Shown here: one piece after another, positions 9,199 to 18,731 of the stretch | How positions within the stretch are numbered: position 1 is the first letter of the stretch | Layout: each line of letters starts with the position of its first letter | DNA from: Georgenia sp. M64 | GTDB lineage: Bacteria > Actinomycetota > Actinomycetes > Actinomycetales > Actinomycetaceae | DNA length: 64,000 nt | Direction: 5' to 3' | Assembly: GCF_038049925.1 (NCBI RefSeq) | Contig: NZ_CP145809.1 | Coordinates: 806,001-870,000 of the forward strand | Made by a program: the position numbers and the translations under genes | Notes under the pieces: model-generated | Seen by the model: the letters and a program-made list of their open reading frames with translations, nothing else | The model's database searches: none | What the model was told of the DNA's origin: nothing

Positions 9199-10201
9199 AC
9201 ACTCCCTGTTCGGGCCCATCGACCCGGCGGCCGACGCCGGCTGGGTGGACCCGCCGCCGCGCAAGGGCTTCTTCACCGACACCAGCGTGTGCATCGGCTG
9301 CAAGGCCTGCGAGGTCGCCTGCAAGGAGTGGAACCTCCTGCCCGACGACGGTTTCGAGCTGCTCGGCTCCTCCTACGACAACACCGGGGCCCTCGGGGCC
9401 ACCACCTGGCGGCACGTCGCGTTCGTCGAGCAGGGCGGACGGGCGAGCGTGGACCTCGGGATGCCCGGCCTCGGGCCGCCCGCCCCGGCCGCGAGCGAGC
9501 CGCCCGCCCCGGCCGCGGGTGACCTGCCCACCCCGGCCGCGGGTGACCTGCCCACCCCGGGACCGGACGGGAGCGACCTGCGTCATGCGCACGCGACCAC
9601 GCCGGCCGGGGAACGCCCGGACTTCCGCTGGCTCATGTCCTCCGACGTGTGCAAGCACTGCACCCACGCGGCGTGCCTGGACGTGTGCCCGACCGGCTCG
9701 CTCTTCCGCACCGAGTTCGGCACCGTCGTCGTCCAGCCCGACGTGTGCAACGGCTGCGGCTACTGCGTGCCGGCCTGCCCGTACGGCGTCATCGAACGGC
9801 GCCGCGGACCGGCCGGGGACCCCCTGGCCGGCATCGCCCAGAAGTGCACCCTCTGCTACGACCGGCTGCGCTCGGGCGCCCAGCCCGCCTGCGCCAAGGC
9901 CTGCCCCACCGACTCCATCCAGTTCGGCGACGTCGAGGAGCTGCGCGAGCGCGCCGCGGCCCGCCTCGACGTGCTGCGGGCCGCCGGGCAGGACGAGGCC
10001 CGGCTCTACGGCGCCGACCCCGGCGACGGCGTCGGCGGCACGGGGGCCTTCTTCCTCCTCCTGGACGAGCCCGAGGTCTACGGCCTGCCCCCGGACCCGG
10101 TGGTGACCACCAAGGACCTGCCCCACATGTTCAACCGGGCCTCCGCCGCGGCTCTCGCCCTCCTCGCCGGGGCGGCGCTGTCCTTCCTGGGGCGCCGGTG
10201 A
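9188..10201 (+). CDS. fdhB: Formate dehydrogenase iron-sulfur (beta) subunit
   Basis: This 337-residue electron-transfer subunit carries four cysteine clusters of the 4x[4Fe-4S] ferredoxin type: CIGCKACEVAC near the N-terminus, CKHCTHAACLDVC, CNGCGYCVPAC, and a CTLC...CAKAC set. It would pass electrons from FdhA to the membrane subunit. The last residues form a hydrophobic stretch ending in Arg-Arg, a possible short membrane anchor. Between clusters one and two there is a low-complexity Pro/Ala insertion built from 24-nt tandem repeats. The ATG at 9188 overlaps fdhA, and the stop overlaps the next GTG (GTGA), indicating tight coupling. Confidence 0.94.
   Translation: MAGRHSLFGPIDPAADAGWVDPPPRKGFFTDTSVCIGCKACEVACKEWNLLPDDGFELLGSSYDNTGALGATTWRHVAFVEQGGRASVDLGMPGLGPPAPAASEPPAPAAGDLPTPAAGDLPTPGPDGSDLRHAHATTPAGERPDFRWLMSSDVCKHCTHAACLDVCPTGSLFRTEFGTVVVQPDVCNGCGYCVPACPYGVIERRRGPAGDPLAGIAQKCTLCYDRLRSGAQPACAKACPTDSIQFGDVEELRERAAARLDVLRAAGQDEARLYGADPGDGVGGTGAFFLLLDEPEVYGLPPDPVVTTKDLPHMFNRASAAALALLAGAALSFLGRR
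9476..9560 (+). repeat. 24-nt in-frame tandem repeat within fdhB
   Basis: Units at 9476-9499, 9500-9523 and 9524-9547 plus a partial unit to 9560 encode a Pro/Ala-rich octapeptide ladder. The unit is a multiple of three, so copy changes keep the frame. They probably vary the length of a linker between the first Fe-S cluster and the rest. Confidence 0.85.
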
Positions 10202-11166
10202 GCCCGCGCGGGGGCGGCGAGCCCGCCGTGGTCCCCGACGCCGAGTTCACCTCCTACTACGGGCGGCCGGTGGTCAAGCCGGCGCCCTGGGAGGCGGACA
10301 TCCCCGCCTACATGTTCGCCGGCGGCCTCGCGGCCGGTTCCTCCCTCCTCGCCGCCGGGGCGGACCTCACCGGCCGGCCCGCGCTGCGCCGCAGCGGCCG
10401 GGTGACCGCCCTGGCCGCGCTCGGCTTCAGCGCGGCGGCCCTCGTGCACGACCTCGGCCGCCCGTCCCGGTTCCTCAACATGATGCGCACGGTCAAGCTC
10501 ACCTCACCGATGTCCGTGGGCACGTGGATCCTCGCCCTGTACGGCCCGCCTGCCGGGCTGGCCGCCGTGGCCGAGCTCGCAGCCCTGGCGGGCGTGCCCC
10601 GGTGGGTCGGCCGGCCCCTGGGAGCGGTCGGCCGCCCGGCCGGGCTCGCCGCCGGCCTGCTGGCCCCGCCGGTCGCCGCGTACACGGCCGTCCTGCTCTC
10701 GGACACCGCCACACCGTCCTGGCACGAGGCCTACCGTGAGCTCCCGTTCGTCTTCGTCTCCTCCGCCGCGGCCGCCGCGGGCGGGGCCGCCCTGCTCGCC
10801 GTCCCCGCGGCCCAGGCGGGACCGGCCCGGCGGCTGGCGGCCGCCGGGGCCCTGGCCGAGCTGCTCGCCGAGGCCCGGATGGAGCGCTCCATGGGGATGA
10901 CCGCCGAGCCGCTCCACGCCGGCCGTGCCGGTCGGCTCATGCGGGCCGCCAGGCTGCTCACGGGGGCCGGCGCCGCCCTGACCCTCCTCGCCGGCCGGCG
11001 CCGGCCCGTCGCGGCGCTCGCGGGCGCGGCGCTCCTGGCCGGGTCGGCGTGCACCCGCTTCGGCATCGTCGAGGCGGGGCTCGCCTCGGCCCGCGACCCG
11101 CGCTACACCGTCGTCCCGCAGCGGCGGCGCCTGGCTCAGGCCGCGACCCGGTCGCCGCGGGCGTAG
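10198..11166 (+). CDS. nrfD: NrfD-like membrane subunit of formate dehydrogenase
   Basis: This 322-residue, strongly hydrophobic protein has about eight predicted membrane segments and a short N-terminal tail that includes [23 protein letters not shown], with the usual NrfD/PsrC signature region cut here to its key residues P-W-E and Y-F-G-G. A conserved HDLGRPSRF segment lies near residue 85. It is the likely quinone-reducing anchor for FdhA-FdhB. GTG at 10198 overlaps the fdhB stop by 4 bp. Its 3' end overlaps the convergent fdhD by 31 bp. Confidence 0.87.
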   Translation: MSPRGGGEPAVVPDAEFTSYYGRPVVKPAPWEADIPAYMFAGGLAAGSSLLAAGADLTGRPALRRSGRVTALAALGFSAAALVHDLGRPSRFLNMMRTVKLTSPMSVGTWILALYGPPAGLAAVAELAALAGVPRWVGRPLGAVGRPAGLAAGLLAPPVAAYTAVLLSDTATPSWHEAYRELPFVFVSSAAAAAGGAALLAVPAAQAGPARRLAAAGALAELLAEARMERSMGMTAEPLHAGRAGRLMRAARLLTGAGAALTLLAGRRRPVAALAGAALLAGSACTRFGIVEAGLASARDPRYTVVPQRRRLAQAATRSPRA

Positions 11167-11972
11167 ACGTTGGCACTGTCCCCGCGGCTGAACGCCACGA
11201 GGGTCAGCCCGGCCTCCACCGCGAGCTCGACGGCCAGCGTGGACGGCGCGCTCACGGCGGCCAGGAGCGGCACGCCCGCCATGCACGCCTTCTGCACCAG
11301 CTCGAAGGAGGCGCGGCCGGAGACCTGCAGCAGGTGCCCGGCGAGGGGCAGCCGGCCCTCGCGCAGGGCCCAGCCGAGGACCTTGTCGACGGCGTTGTGG
11401 CGGCCCACGTCCTCGCGCAGGCAGACCAGCCGGGCGACGCCGTCGGACCCCAGGACGAAGAGGCCCGCCGCGTGGACGCCGCCGGTGCGGTCGAAGACCC
11501 GCTGCCCCTCGCGCAGCCGGTCGGGCAGGGCGAGCAGCTCGGTGAGGCCGACCCGCAGGCCGTCGGCCGCGACGTCGAACCGCGACGTGCGCGAGACCGC
11601 CTCGATCGAGGAGGTGCCGCAGATCCCGCACGAGCTCGAGGTGTACACGTGCCGCTCGAGGGAGGGGTCGGGCGGCGTGACCCCGGCGGCCAGGGTCACG
11701 TCGACGACGTTGAAGCTCGCCCGGCCGTCGGCGTCCACACCGGGCCCGTAGGCGATCGAGGCGAGATCGTCCCGGCACCCGACCACCCCCTCGGAGACGA
11801 GGAAGCCCGCGACCAGGTCGAAGTCCGCACCGGGGGTCCGCATCGTCACCGCGTACGGCGCGCCGCCCACCCGGATCTCCAGCGGCTCCTCGCCGGCGAC
11901 CGTGTCGGCGCGGCGCCGCCGCGAGCCGTCCGCGCCCAGCCGCTCGACGGGGTGCAGCCTCGTCACCCGCAC
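11136..11972 (-). CDS. fdhD: Formate dehydrogenase accessory sulfurtransferase FdhD
   Basis: FdhD transfers sulfur from cysteine desulfurase to the molybdenum cofactor so that formate dehydrogenase becomes active. The 278-residue protein has the catalytic [11 protein letters not shown] loop with its CxxC pair, and a C-terminal GRHNAVDK / [11 protein letters not shown] region typical of the family. The GTG at 11972 is preceded by GGAGGGAG. It is convergent with and overlaps nrfD, so antisense transcription across both 3' ends is likely. Its place beside the Sec-type enzyme shows its client. Confidence 0.95.
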   Translation of the reverse strand: MRVTRLHPVERLGADGSRRRRADTVAGEEPLEIRVGGAPYAVTMRTPGADFDLVAGFLVSEGVVGCRDDLASIAYGPGVDADGRASFNVVDVTLAAGVTPPDPSLERHVYTSSSCGICGTSSIEAVSRTSRFDVAADGLRVGLTELLALPDRLREGQRVFDRTGGVHAAGLFVLGSDGVARLVCLREDVGRHNAVDKVLGWALREGRLPLAGHLLQVSGRASFELVQKACMAGVPLLAAVSAPSTLAVELAVEAGLTLVAFSRGDSANVYARGDRVAA

Positions 11973-12025
11973 GCTGCTCCCTCCGACGGTCCTGCGTGGA
12001 GGCTAGCGGGCCGCGCGCGGGTCGG

Positions 12026-12031
12026 TAACCT
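12026..12031 (+). promoter_or_regulatory. -10 of a probable leaderless truA promoter
   Basis: TAACCT is followed by 6 nt and the GTG at 12038, with no Shine-Dalgarno sequence. Confidence 0.55.
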
Positions 12032-12037
12032 CGGGCC

Positions 12038-13069
12038 GTGGACGACGCAGGGGAGCCGGGCCCGGAGCCCGCCGGGCGGGCCGCCGGGCAGCGGGGCGCA
12101 GCGGAGCCGGCCGTCGGGGACCGGGGCGCCGTCCGCGTGCGTCTCGACCTCGCCTACGACGGCACGGCCTTCGCCGGCTGGGCCACCCAGCCGGGCCTGC
12201 GGACCGTCCAGGGCGTGCTCGAGGAGGCCCTCACGACCGTCCTGCGCCTGGACCGCCCGGCGCGGCTCACCGTCGCCGGCCGCACCGACGCCGGGGTGCA
12301 CGCCCGCGGGCAGGTGGCCCACGTCGACGTCCCGCCGGCGGCCTGGCACGCACTGCCCGGCCGCGGTGACCGTCCGCCGGGCGAGGCTCTCGTGGCCCGC
12401 CTCGCGGGCGTCCTCGGGCGCGGCGGGACGCCGCGCGGCGCCGCCGACGTCGTCGTGCGCCGCGCGAGCCTGGCCCCGGCCGGGTTCGACGCCCGCTTCG
12501 GTGCGCTCTGGCGGCGCTACGCCTACCGCATCGCCGACGGGGTGGCGGGCCGGGACCCGCTGCACCGGGCGGAGGTGCTCTGGCACCCCCGCCCGCTCGA
12601 CGCCGTGGCGATGGACGACGCCGCCGGCCGGCTGGTCGGCGAGCACGACTTCGCGGCGTACTGCCGGCCCCGGGAAGGAGCGACGACCATCCGCACCCTC
12701 CAGGCGTTCGGGTTCCACCGGGTCGGCGGAAGCGACGGTCCCCGCGAGCGCCCGGGCACCGGTGAGCCCCGCGGCACCCCCGGTGGGCCGAACGAGGACG
12801 GCGGGCTCGTCGTCGCGACCGTACGTGCCGACGCGTTCTGCCACTCGATGGTGCGCGCCCTCGTCGGGGCGTGCCTGGCGGTGGGGGAGGGACGGCGCGA
12901 CGCGGGCTGGCCGGCCGAGGTCCTCGCGGCCGGCCGCCGCGACCCCGGCGTCACCGTCGCCGCCGCGCACGGCCTCACGCTGGAGGAGGTCGCCTACCCG
13001 CCCGACGCCGCGCTGGCGGCCCGGGTGGCGCAGGCGCGGAACGTGCGCAGCCTGACGCCGCCCGGCTGA
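12038..13069 (+). CDS. truA: tRNA pseudouridine(38-40) synthase TruA
   Basis: TruA isomerises uridines 38-40 in tRNA anticodon arms. The 343-residue protein has the catalytic motif GRTDAGVHA with Asp84, the YDGTAFAGW segment near 40-48, and a C-terminal FCHSMVR segment. The first 30 residues are a low-complexity acidic and Ala/Gly tail not needed for the fold, and an insertion rich in Gly/Pro lies near residues 228-250. The GTG at 12038 is supported by the leaderless -10 spacing. Confidence 0.95.
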   Translation: MDDAGEPGPEPAGRAAGQRGAAEPAVGDRGAVRVRLDLAYDGTAFAGWATQPGLRTVQGVLEEALTTVLRLDRPARLTVAGRTDAGVHARGQVAHVDVPPAAWHALPGRGDRPPGEALVARLAGVLGRGGTPRGAADVVVRRASLAPAGFDARFGALWRRYAYRIADGVAGRDPLHRAEVLWHPRPLDAVAMDDAAGRLVGEHDFAAYCRPREGATTIRTLQAFGFHRVGGSDGPRERPGTGEPRGTPGGPNEDGGLVVATVRADAFCHSMVRALVGACLAVGEGRRDAGWPAEVLAAGRRDPGVTVAAAHGLTLEEVAYPPDAALAARVAQARNVRSLTPPG

Positions 13070-13093
13070 GGGCCGATCAGCGCTCCCGGCGGC

Positions 13094-13603
13094 TCACGGC
13101 CGGTCGGGGTCGATCGTCCCGCCCTCGTCGACGGCGCCCTGGTCCTCCAGGTGCATGGCGGCCTCCTCGGGCATGAAGCGGGCGCCGTCGACACCGACGT
13201 CCTCGGCGAGGACGTCCTGGGTCTCACCGGGCAGGTCCTCGGGGCCGTCGTCGTCGGGCTCGGCGACGAGGCGTCCCACGGAGGTGTCGGTGGCACCGTC
13301 GGGAGCCGTCTCACCGCTCAGCCCCGGTCCCGCGAGCGGGGAGGCGTCGGCCCCGGGCTGGTCCTCCCAGACCTCGGGCTCCTCGCGGGCGAGGCGGTCG
13401 TCGAGGTCCTCGCCCTCGCGCTGGCCGGACTCGGTGAGGTCCAGGCCCGCGAGCGGGTCGTCGTCGGGGGCGGTGAGCCCCTCGTCGAGGACGTCGCCCG
13501 AGGGGCTGTCGAGGAGCATGTCCTCCTCGCCGGGCTGCCAGGACTCGTCGGAGAGGAACTGGTCGTCACCGGGGCTGCCGGTGGGAAGGCTGGGTGTGCT
13601 CAT
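13094..13603 (-). CDS. DUF5709-like acidic protein, copy 2
   Basis: This 169-residue, very acidic, probably largely disordered protein carries the segments DQFLSDESWQP, LDEGLTAPDDDPLAGLDLTE, DDRLAREEPEVW and EEAAMHLEDQ. The same blocks occur in the neighbouring gene upstream, so the two are tandem paralogues. It resembles the actinobacterial DUF5709 family; function is unknown. The ATG at 13603 has a weak GGCGG in place of the GGAGG found at the other copy. No membrane segments, cysteines or catalytic motifs are visible. Confidence 0.72.
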   Translation of the reverse strand: MSTPSLPTGSPGDDQFLSDESWQPGEEDMLLDSPSGDVLDEGLTAPDDDPLAGLDLTESGQREGEDLDDRLAREEPEVWEDQPGADASPLAGPGLSGETAPDGATDTSVGRLVAEPDDDGPEDLPGETQDVLAEDVGVDGARFMPEEAAMHLEDQGAVDEGGTIDPDRP

Positions 13604-13647
13604 GCCGCCAGCGTGCCACCGGCCCGGCGGGGTGCGCACGCCGAGGC

Positions 13648-14151
13648 TCAGCGGCGCTCGTCCCAGACCGGTCCCCACGGGTCCGGCTCGTCGGTCAGGC
13701 CGCCGTCGCCGTCCCGGACGAGGTGCATGGCCGCCTCCTCGGCGGTGAGGTCGGCGGCGCCGGCGTCCTCGGCGAGGACGTCCTGCCACTCGCCCGGCTC
13801 GTCGGTGTCGTCGTCGTCGTCCGGCAGGGCGACCAGGCGCCCTACCGGGCGGTCGGCCTCGTCGTCGGCGAGGTCGGGGTCGTCCTCCTCCTCGACGGCC
13901 GGGTCCTCCTCGCCGTCCTCGGCCCACCGGTCGGGCTCCTCGCGGGCGAGCCGGTCGCGCAGGGCCTCGCCCTCGACCTGCCCGCGGGGACTGAGGTCGA
14001 GCCCGGCGAGCGGGTCGTCCACGGGGGCGGTGAGGCCCTCGTCGAGGACGTCCTCGCTGTCGGTCTGCAGCAGGCCGTCCTCCTTGTCGGGCTGCCAGGA
14101 CTCGTCGTCGAGGAACTGGTCCCGCCCGGGGGTGCCCAGTGGGATGCTCAT
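13648..14151 (-). CDS. DUF5709-like acidic protein, copy 1
   Basis: This 167-residue acidic protein is a tandem paralogue of the next gene, sharing DQFLDDESWQP, LDEGLTAPVDDPLAGLDL, DRLAREEPDRW and AEEAAMHL in the same order. A run of acidic residues occupies the middle. The last dozen residues (DPWGPVWDERR) differ from copy 2. The 17 bases before its ATG are the same as those before copy 2 except for one base in the GGAGG, so the duplication took in the start region. Function unknown. Confidence 0.74.
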   Translation of the reverse strand: MSIPLGTPGRDQFLDDESWQPDKEDGLLQTDSEDVLDEGLTAPVDDPLAGLDLSPRGQVEGEALRDRLAREEPDRWAEDGEEDPAVEEEDDPDLADDEADRPVGRLVALPDDDDDTDEPGEWQDVLAEDAGAADLTAEEAAMHLVRDGDGGLTDEPDPWGPVWDERR

Positions 14152-14297
14152 GCCTCCAGCGTGCCACCGGTCGCGGCGGAGCACAGCAACCTTTGGTCAC
14201 GTGCCCGGGGTTCTTGCCGCCCGGCGCGCGCCGGCGGACGCCGGCGACGCCGGATATGACGTGGACCGCGGCCGGGCCCAGGAGGGATGCTTCGGCC

Positions 14298-15977
14298 GTG
14301 GCCCACCTCGACCTCGCCGGCATCGGCTACGACCTGCCCGACGGGCGCGGGCTCCTCGCCGACGTCTCCCTGCGGGTCGGCGCAGGTGAGCGGGTGGCCC
14401 TCGTGGGCCCCAACGGCGCCGGCAAGACGACGCTCGTGCGCATCGCCACCGGCGCCACGGCGGCGCACCGCGGCACCGTCGCCCGGTCCGGCTCGCTGGC
14501 GGTCATGGGCCAGCTCGTCGGCATCACCGACGACGGACGCACGGTGCGGGACCTGCTGGCCGAGCACGCGCCGCCGCGGCTGCGCGACGCCGCCCGGGCC
14601 CTGGCGGACGCCGAGCTGGCGATGATGACGGTCGACGACGAGCCCGCGCAGCTCGCCTACGCCCAGGCGCTCGTGGACTGGGCCGACGCGGGCGGCTACG
14701 CCGCGGAGGCCGAGTGGGACGAGATCACCGCCGAGGTCCTCGCGCAGCCGTTCGACCGGGCCCAGTGGCGCGCCGTGAGCACCCTCTCCGGCGGGGAGGC
14801 GAAGCGGCTCGTGCTCACCGCGCTGCTGCGCGGGCCCGCCGAGCTGCTGGTCCTCGACGAGCCGGACAACTCCCTCGACGTGCCCACCAAGCGGTGGCTG
14901 GAGGAGCAGCTGCGGGCCACGGCCAAGGGGGTGCTCTTCGTCAGCCACGACCGCGAGCTCCTCGCCCGCACCGCCACCCACGTCGCCGCGCTGGAGCCGG
15001 GACCGGCGGGGGCCGCGCTCTGGGTCCACGGCGGCTCCTTCGCGACCTTCCCCGCCGCCCGCGCCGAGCGCATGAGCCGGCTGGAGGAGCTGCGCCGACG
15101 CTGGGACGAGGAGCACGCCAAGCTCCGCGAGCTGGTGGTGATGTACAGGCAGAAGGCCGCCTACAACGCGGACATGGCCTCCCGGCTCCAGGCCGCCCGG
15201 ACCCGGCTCGCCCGGTTCGAGGAGGCCGGTCCGCCCGAGGTGGTCGCGGGCGAGCAGCGCGTGACCATGCGGCTGCGGGGCGGACGCACCGGGAAGCGCG
15301 CCGTGGTGTGCGAGGGCCTGGCCCTGGCCGGGCTCACCGAGCCGTTCGACCTCGAGGTCTGGTACGGCGAACGGCTGGCGGTCCTGGGGGCCAACGGGAC
15401 GGGCAAGTCCCACCTGCTGCGCCTGCTCGCCGCAGGCGGCACGGACCCCGGCCCGGAGCACGGTCCCGCCGACGGACGGGTGGTCGAGCCGGTCCCGTAC
15501 ACCGGCGTGGCCCGGCTGGGTGCGCGGGTGCGGCCGGGGTGGTTCGCCCAGGGCCACGTGCGCGCCGACCTGCGGGGGCGGACCCTCCTCGAGGTGCTCG
15601 GCCGCGGCGAGGGTGACCGCGGGGGCATGGCGCGCGAGCAAGCCGCCCGCGTCCTGGACCGGTACGAGCTCGCCCGCGCGGCCGAGCAGCGGGTCGAGAC
15701 GCTCTCGGGCGGCCAGGGCGCCCGGTTCCAGATCCTGCTCCTCGAGCTCTCCGGAGCCACCCTCCTGCTGCTGGACGAACCGACCGACAACCTCGACCTG
15801 CACTCGGCCGAGGCGCTCGAGGCCGGGCTCGCGGCGTTCGAGGGAACCGTGGTCGCGGTGACCCACGACCGGTGGTTCACCCGCGGCTTCGACCGCTTCC
15901 TCCACGTCGGCGCCGACGGGGCGGTGCGGGAGACCCCGACGCCGGTGTGGGACGACGACGGCGTGCGGGTGCGCTGA
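14298..15977 (+). CDS. ABC-F family ATPase
   Basis: This 559-residue soluble protein has two nucleotide-binding domains and no membrane segments. NBD1 has [18 protein letters not shown] and [14 protein letters not shown]2 has [18 protein letters not shown] and [11 protein letters not shown]. The charged linker between them (residues about 250-310) is the ABC-F P-site tRNA interaction motif region. Such proteins act on ribosomes as translation factors or as protection against ribosome-targeting antibiotics; which role applies is not visible. The GTG at 14298 begins directly at the NBD1 strand and has AGGAGGG upstream. An ATG at 14256 is in frame but would add an unconserved tail. Confidence 0.9.
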   Translation: MAHLDLAGIGYDLPDGRGLLADVSLRVGAGERVALVGPNGAGKTTLVRIATGATAAHRGTVARSGSLAVMGQLVGITDDGRTVRDLLAEHAPPRLRDAARALADAELAMMTVDDEPAQLAYAQALVDWADAGGYAAEAEWDEITAEVLAQPFDRAQWRAVSTLSGGEAKRLVLTALLRGPAELLVLDEPDNSLDVPTKRWLEEQLRATAKGVLFVSHDRELLARTATHVAALEPGPAGAALWVHGGSFATFPAARAERMSRLEELRRRWDEEHAKLRELVVMYRQKAAYNADMASRLQAARTRLARFEEAGPPEVVAGEQRVTMRLRGGRTGKRAVVCEGLALAGLTEPFDLEVWYGERLAVLGANGTGKSHLLRLLAAGGTDPGPEHGPADGRVVEPVPYTGVARLGARVRPGWFAQGHVRADLRGRTLLEVLGRGEGDRGGMAREQAARVLDRYELARAAEQRVETLSGGQGARFQILLLELSGATLLLLDEPTDNLDLHSAEALEAGLAAFEGTVVAVTHDRWFTRGFDRFLHVGADGAVRETPTPVWDDDGVRVR

Positions 15978-16004
15978 GCCCGGCGCCCGGCGCCCGGCGC
16001 CCGG
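15978..16004 (+). repeat. 7-nt tandem repeat after the ABC-F stop codon
   Basis: GCCCGGC is repeated nearly four times immediately after the TGA. It is GC-rich and self-complementary enough to form structure. It may help termination, but no T-run follows. Confidence 0.55.
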
Positions 16005-16051
16005 AACCCGCGACGTGTCGCGTCTCACCGTGGCCACGTGCCCCGGTGGTT

Positions 16052-16081
16052 TTGACCCTCCCGGGCGCGGGGCGGTAGTCT
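16052..16081 (+). promoter_or_regulatory. Promoter of the rplM-rpsI operon
   Basis: TTGACC (16052-16057), an 18-nt spacer and TAGTCT (16076-16081) form the most complete housekeeping-type promoter upstream of rplM. Transcription would start near 16088. Confidence 0.7.
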
Positions 16082-16087
16082 GGGACG

Positions 16088-16233
16088 TCGTTGTGCATCC
16101 CCATGCGCTCTCCGGTGTCTCCCACTCGCCGGCAGCGGCGCGGATGCGCGCAGCGAGCACCATGTCCATGGGTCGCGGCCACGCCATAGCCGCACCCGAT
16201 CGAGAGAACGCTGAAGAAACGAAGGCTACGCCC
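16088..16233 (+). promoter_or_regulatory. Long 5' leader of rplM
   Basis: About 146 nt lie between the inferred transcription start and the rplM GTG. Ribosomal operons often carry autoregulatory leader structures, and L13 leaders are known in other bacteria. No specific structure is claimed here. Confidence 0.35.
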
Positions 16234-16677
16234 GTGCGCACGTACACACCGAAGCCCGGCGACGTCACGAAGAACTGGTACGTCATCGACGCTACCGACG
16301 TCGTCCTCGGCCGTCTGGCGACCCAGGTCGCCGCTCTGCTCCGTGGGAAGCACAAGCCGACCTTCGCCCCGCACGTGGACAACGGCGACTTCGTCATCGT
16401 CATCAACGCTGACAAGGTCGCCCTGACCGGGAGCAAGCGCGAGAAGAAGCTTGCCTACCGCCACTCCGGCTACCCGGGCGGGCTGAGGGCCACCACCTAC
16501 GCCGAGCTGCTCGAGAAGCGGCCCGACCGCGCCGTGGAGAAGGCCGTCCGCGGCATGCTCCCGAAGAACAGCCTGGGCCGGGCCCAGATCGGCAAGCTGA
16601 AGGTCTACGCCGGTGCGGAGCACCCGCACGCCGCGCAGCAGCCGCAGACCTTCCAGATCACCCAGGTCGCCCAGTAA
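16234..16677 (+). CDS. rplM: 50S ribosomal protein L13
   Basis: This 147-residue protein of exactly the usual length starts RTYTPKPGD after the initiator and contains the conserved [16 protein letters not shown] and [10 protein letters not shown] segments. GTG at 16234 gives the standard N-terminus; longer in-frame reading upstream is leader. It forms the usual operon with rpsI, 47 bp downstream. L13 is an early assembly protein of the large subunit. Confidence 0.98.
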   Translation: MRTYTPKPGDVTKNWYVIDATDVVLGRLATQVAALLRGKHKPTFAPHVDNGDFVIVINADKVALTGSKREKKLAYRHSGYPGGLRATTYAELLEKRPDRAVEKAVRGMLPKNSLGRAQIGKLKVYAGAEHPHAAQQPQTFQITQVAQ

Positions 16678-16724
16678 GCGCGTGAGCGCTCGCGGCACCG
16701 CAGAGACAAGGACCGAGGAGAACT

Positions 16725-17216
16725 GTGGCTGAGACCACCGCCGAGTACGAGCTGGAGGACGAGAACGTCCCCGCCAGCTACACCACCGAGAGCGAGGCCG
16801 GTCAGGCCGGGCAGGGCCAGTCCCTGACCGCGCCGGGCCAGGCGCTCGGGCGCCGCAAGGAGGCCGTCGCCCGCGTGCGCCTCATCCCGGGCACCGGGGA
16901 GTGGAAGATCAACGGGCGCTCGCTCGAGGACTACTTCCCCAACAAGCTGCACCAGCAGCTCGTCCGCTCGCCGTTCACGCTGCTGGACATCGAGGGCCGG
17001 TTCGACGTCGTGGCCCGCATCCACGGCGGCGGGATCTCCGGCCAGGCCGGCGCCCTGCGCATGGGCATCGCCCGCGCGCTGAACGAGATCGACCGCGACT
17101 CCAACCGCGCGTCGCTGAAGAAGGCCGGTTTCCTCACGCGCGACGACCGCACGGTCGAGCGCAAGAAGGCCGGTCTGAAGAAGGCCCGCAAGGCCCCGCA
17201 GTACTCCAAGCGCTGA
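16725..17216 (+). CDS. rpsI: 30S ribosomal protein S9
   Basis: This 163-residue protein has the S9 core from about residue 40 ([12 protein letters not shown]) through [19 protein letters not shown] to the C-terminal [12 protein letters not shown] tail, whose last Arg contacts P-site tRNA. The first 38 residues are an acidic, Glu/Ala/Gln-rich extension of the kind common in actinobacterial S9. GTG at 16725 has a GAGGAG about 6 nt upstream. A strong hairpin follows the stop. Confidence 0.98.
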   Translation: MAETTAEYELEDENVPASYTTESEAGQAGQGQSLTAPGQALGRRKEAVARVRLIPGTGEWKINGRSLEDYFPNKLHQQLVRSPFTLLDIEGRFDVVARIHGGGISGQAGALRMGIARALNEIDRDSNRASLKKAGFLTRDDRTVERKKAGLKKARKAPQYSKR

Positions 17217-17230
17217 TCCCAGCGCCCGGC

Positions 17231-17266
17231 CCGCGGCCCCCCACCGGCGACGGTGCGGGGCCGCGG
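17231..17266 (+). terminator. Terminator after rplM-rpsI
   Basis: CCGCGGCCCC (17231-17240) pairs with GGGGCCGCGG (17257-17266), and an inner CACC/GGTG helix extends it. It lacks a T-run, as is usual in high-GC actinobacteria. Confidence 0.7.
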
Positions 17267-17378
17267 CGCGTCCGGGCGGCCCCCGCCCGTGGCACCATGG
17301 TCCGCGGTACCGGCGCACGCCCGGCCCGCGGCGCGGCGCCCGGGCGTGCGCGCCAGCGAACGCTCACGGAGGTAGCAC

Positions 17379-18725
17379 ATGGCACGGCTCTTCGGCACCG
17401 ACGGCGTACGGGGGCTCGCCAACCGCGACGTCACCGCGGAGCTCGCGCTGGGCCTCGGCGCCGCCGCCGCGCAGGTCCTGACCGCCTCGGGCGACTTCAC
17501 CGAGCGCCGTCCCCGGGCGGTCATCGGCCGGGACACCCGCATCTCCGGGGAGTTCCTCTCCTCCGCGCTCGGCGCCGGGCTGGCCAGCGCCGGGGTGGAC
17601 GTCACCGACGTCGGCGTGCTGCCTACCCCCGGGGTGGCGCACCTCACCGCCAGCACCGACGTCGACCTCGGCGTCGTCGTCTCGGCGTCCCACAACGCGA
17701 TGCCCGACAACGGCATCAAGTTCTTCGCCCGCGGCGGGTACAAGCTCGACGACGTCGTCGAGGACGCCATCGAGGCCAGGCTCGGCCAGGCCTGGGACCG
17801 GCCCACCGGCGACGGCGTCGGCTCGATCTCCACCGAGACCGCGCTGGCGGACCGCAGCTACATCGACCACCTCGTCGCCGCCGCCGCGCCGTTGAAGGGC
17901 CTGCGGATCGCCGTGGACTGCGCCAACGGCGCCGCCAGCGACGTCGCGCCGCTGGCGCTGCGGGAGGCCGGCGCCGACGTCGTCGTCGTCAACGCCTCCC
18001 CGGACGGGCGCAACATCAACCGCAACTGCGGCTCGACCCACCCCGAGCAGCTCCAGGCCGTCACCGTCGCGGCCCAGGCGGCGTTCGGCGTGGCCTACGA
18101 CGGCGACGCCGACCGGTGCCTGGCGGTGGACCACACCGGGGCGCTCATCGACGGCGACCAGATCATGGGCCTCCTCGCGACCGCGATGAAGGAGGACGGC
18201 ACCCTCGCCCGGGACACCCTCGTGGTCACCGTCATGAGCAACCTCGGCCTCATCCTCGCCATGCGCGAGGCCGGGATCGAGACCGTCCAGACCGGGGTGG
18301 GGGACCGGTACGTCCTGGAGGCCATGCGCGCCGGCGGCTTCACCCTGGGCGGGGAGCAGTCCGGGCACATCATCAACTCCCACCACGCCACCACCGGCGA
18401 CGGCATCCTCACCTCCCTCCTCCTCGCCTCCCGGGTGGTCTCCTCCGGCCGGAGCCTGGCCGACCTCGCGGCCGTCGTCACCCGGCTCCCGCAGCGCCTG
18501 GTCAACGTCAAGGACGTCGACAAGGCGCGCGCAGCGACCGACGAGGGCGTCGCGGAGGCGGTCCGGGCCGCCGAGGCCAGCCTCGGCGAGACCGGCCGGG
18601 TGCTCCTGCGCCCCTCGGGGACCGAGCCGCTCGTGCGGGTCATGGTCGAGGCGGCCACCGAGGACCAGGCCGAGGTGGTCGCCTACGGCCTCGCCGACGT
18701 CGTCGCCGAGCGTCTGGCCCTGTAG
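17379..18725 (+). CDS. glmM: Phosphoglucosamine mutase GlmM
   Basis: GlmM converts glucosamine-6-phosphate to glucosamine-1-phosphate on the way to UDP-GlcNAc and peptidoglycan. The 448-residue protein has the phosphoserine loop SASHN with Ser104, the metal loop DGDADRC, the sugar-binding GEQSGH and the phosphate-binding RPSGTEP near the C-terminus, all in standard order and length. ATG at 17379 has GGAGG upstream. Its partner glmS, which makes the substrate, is 1.7 kb downstream. Confidence 0.98.
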   Translation: MARLFGTDGVRGLANRDVTAELALGLGAAAAQVLTASGDFTERRPRAVIGRDTRISGEFLSSALGAGLASAGVDVTDVGVLPTPGVAHLTASTDVDLGVVVSASHNAMPDNGIKFFARGGYKLDDVVEDAIEARLGQAWDRPTGDGVGSISTETALADRSYIDHLVAAAAPLKGLRIAVDCANGAASDVAPLALREAGADVVVVNASPDGRNINRNCGSTHPEQLQAVTVAAQAAFGVAYDGDADRCLAVDHTGALIDGDQIMGLLATAMKEDGTLARDTLVVTVMSNLGLILAMREAGIETVQTGVGDRYVLEAMRAGGFTLGGEQSGHIINSHHATTGDGILTSLLLASRVVSSGRSLADLAAVVTRLPQRLVNVKDVDKARAATDEGVAEAVRAAEASLGETGRVLLRPSGTEPLVRVMVEAATEDQAEVVAYGLADVVAERLAL

Positions 18726-18731
18726 GCCGAC

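Noticed and set aside
5824-9324. Open frame of over 1100 codons antisense to fdhA
   Set aside because: Val/Gly/Ala-rich low-complexity translation with no motif; the other strand has a clear molybdopterin enzyme.
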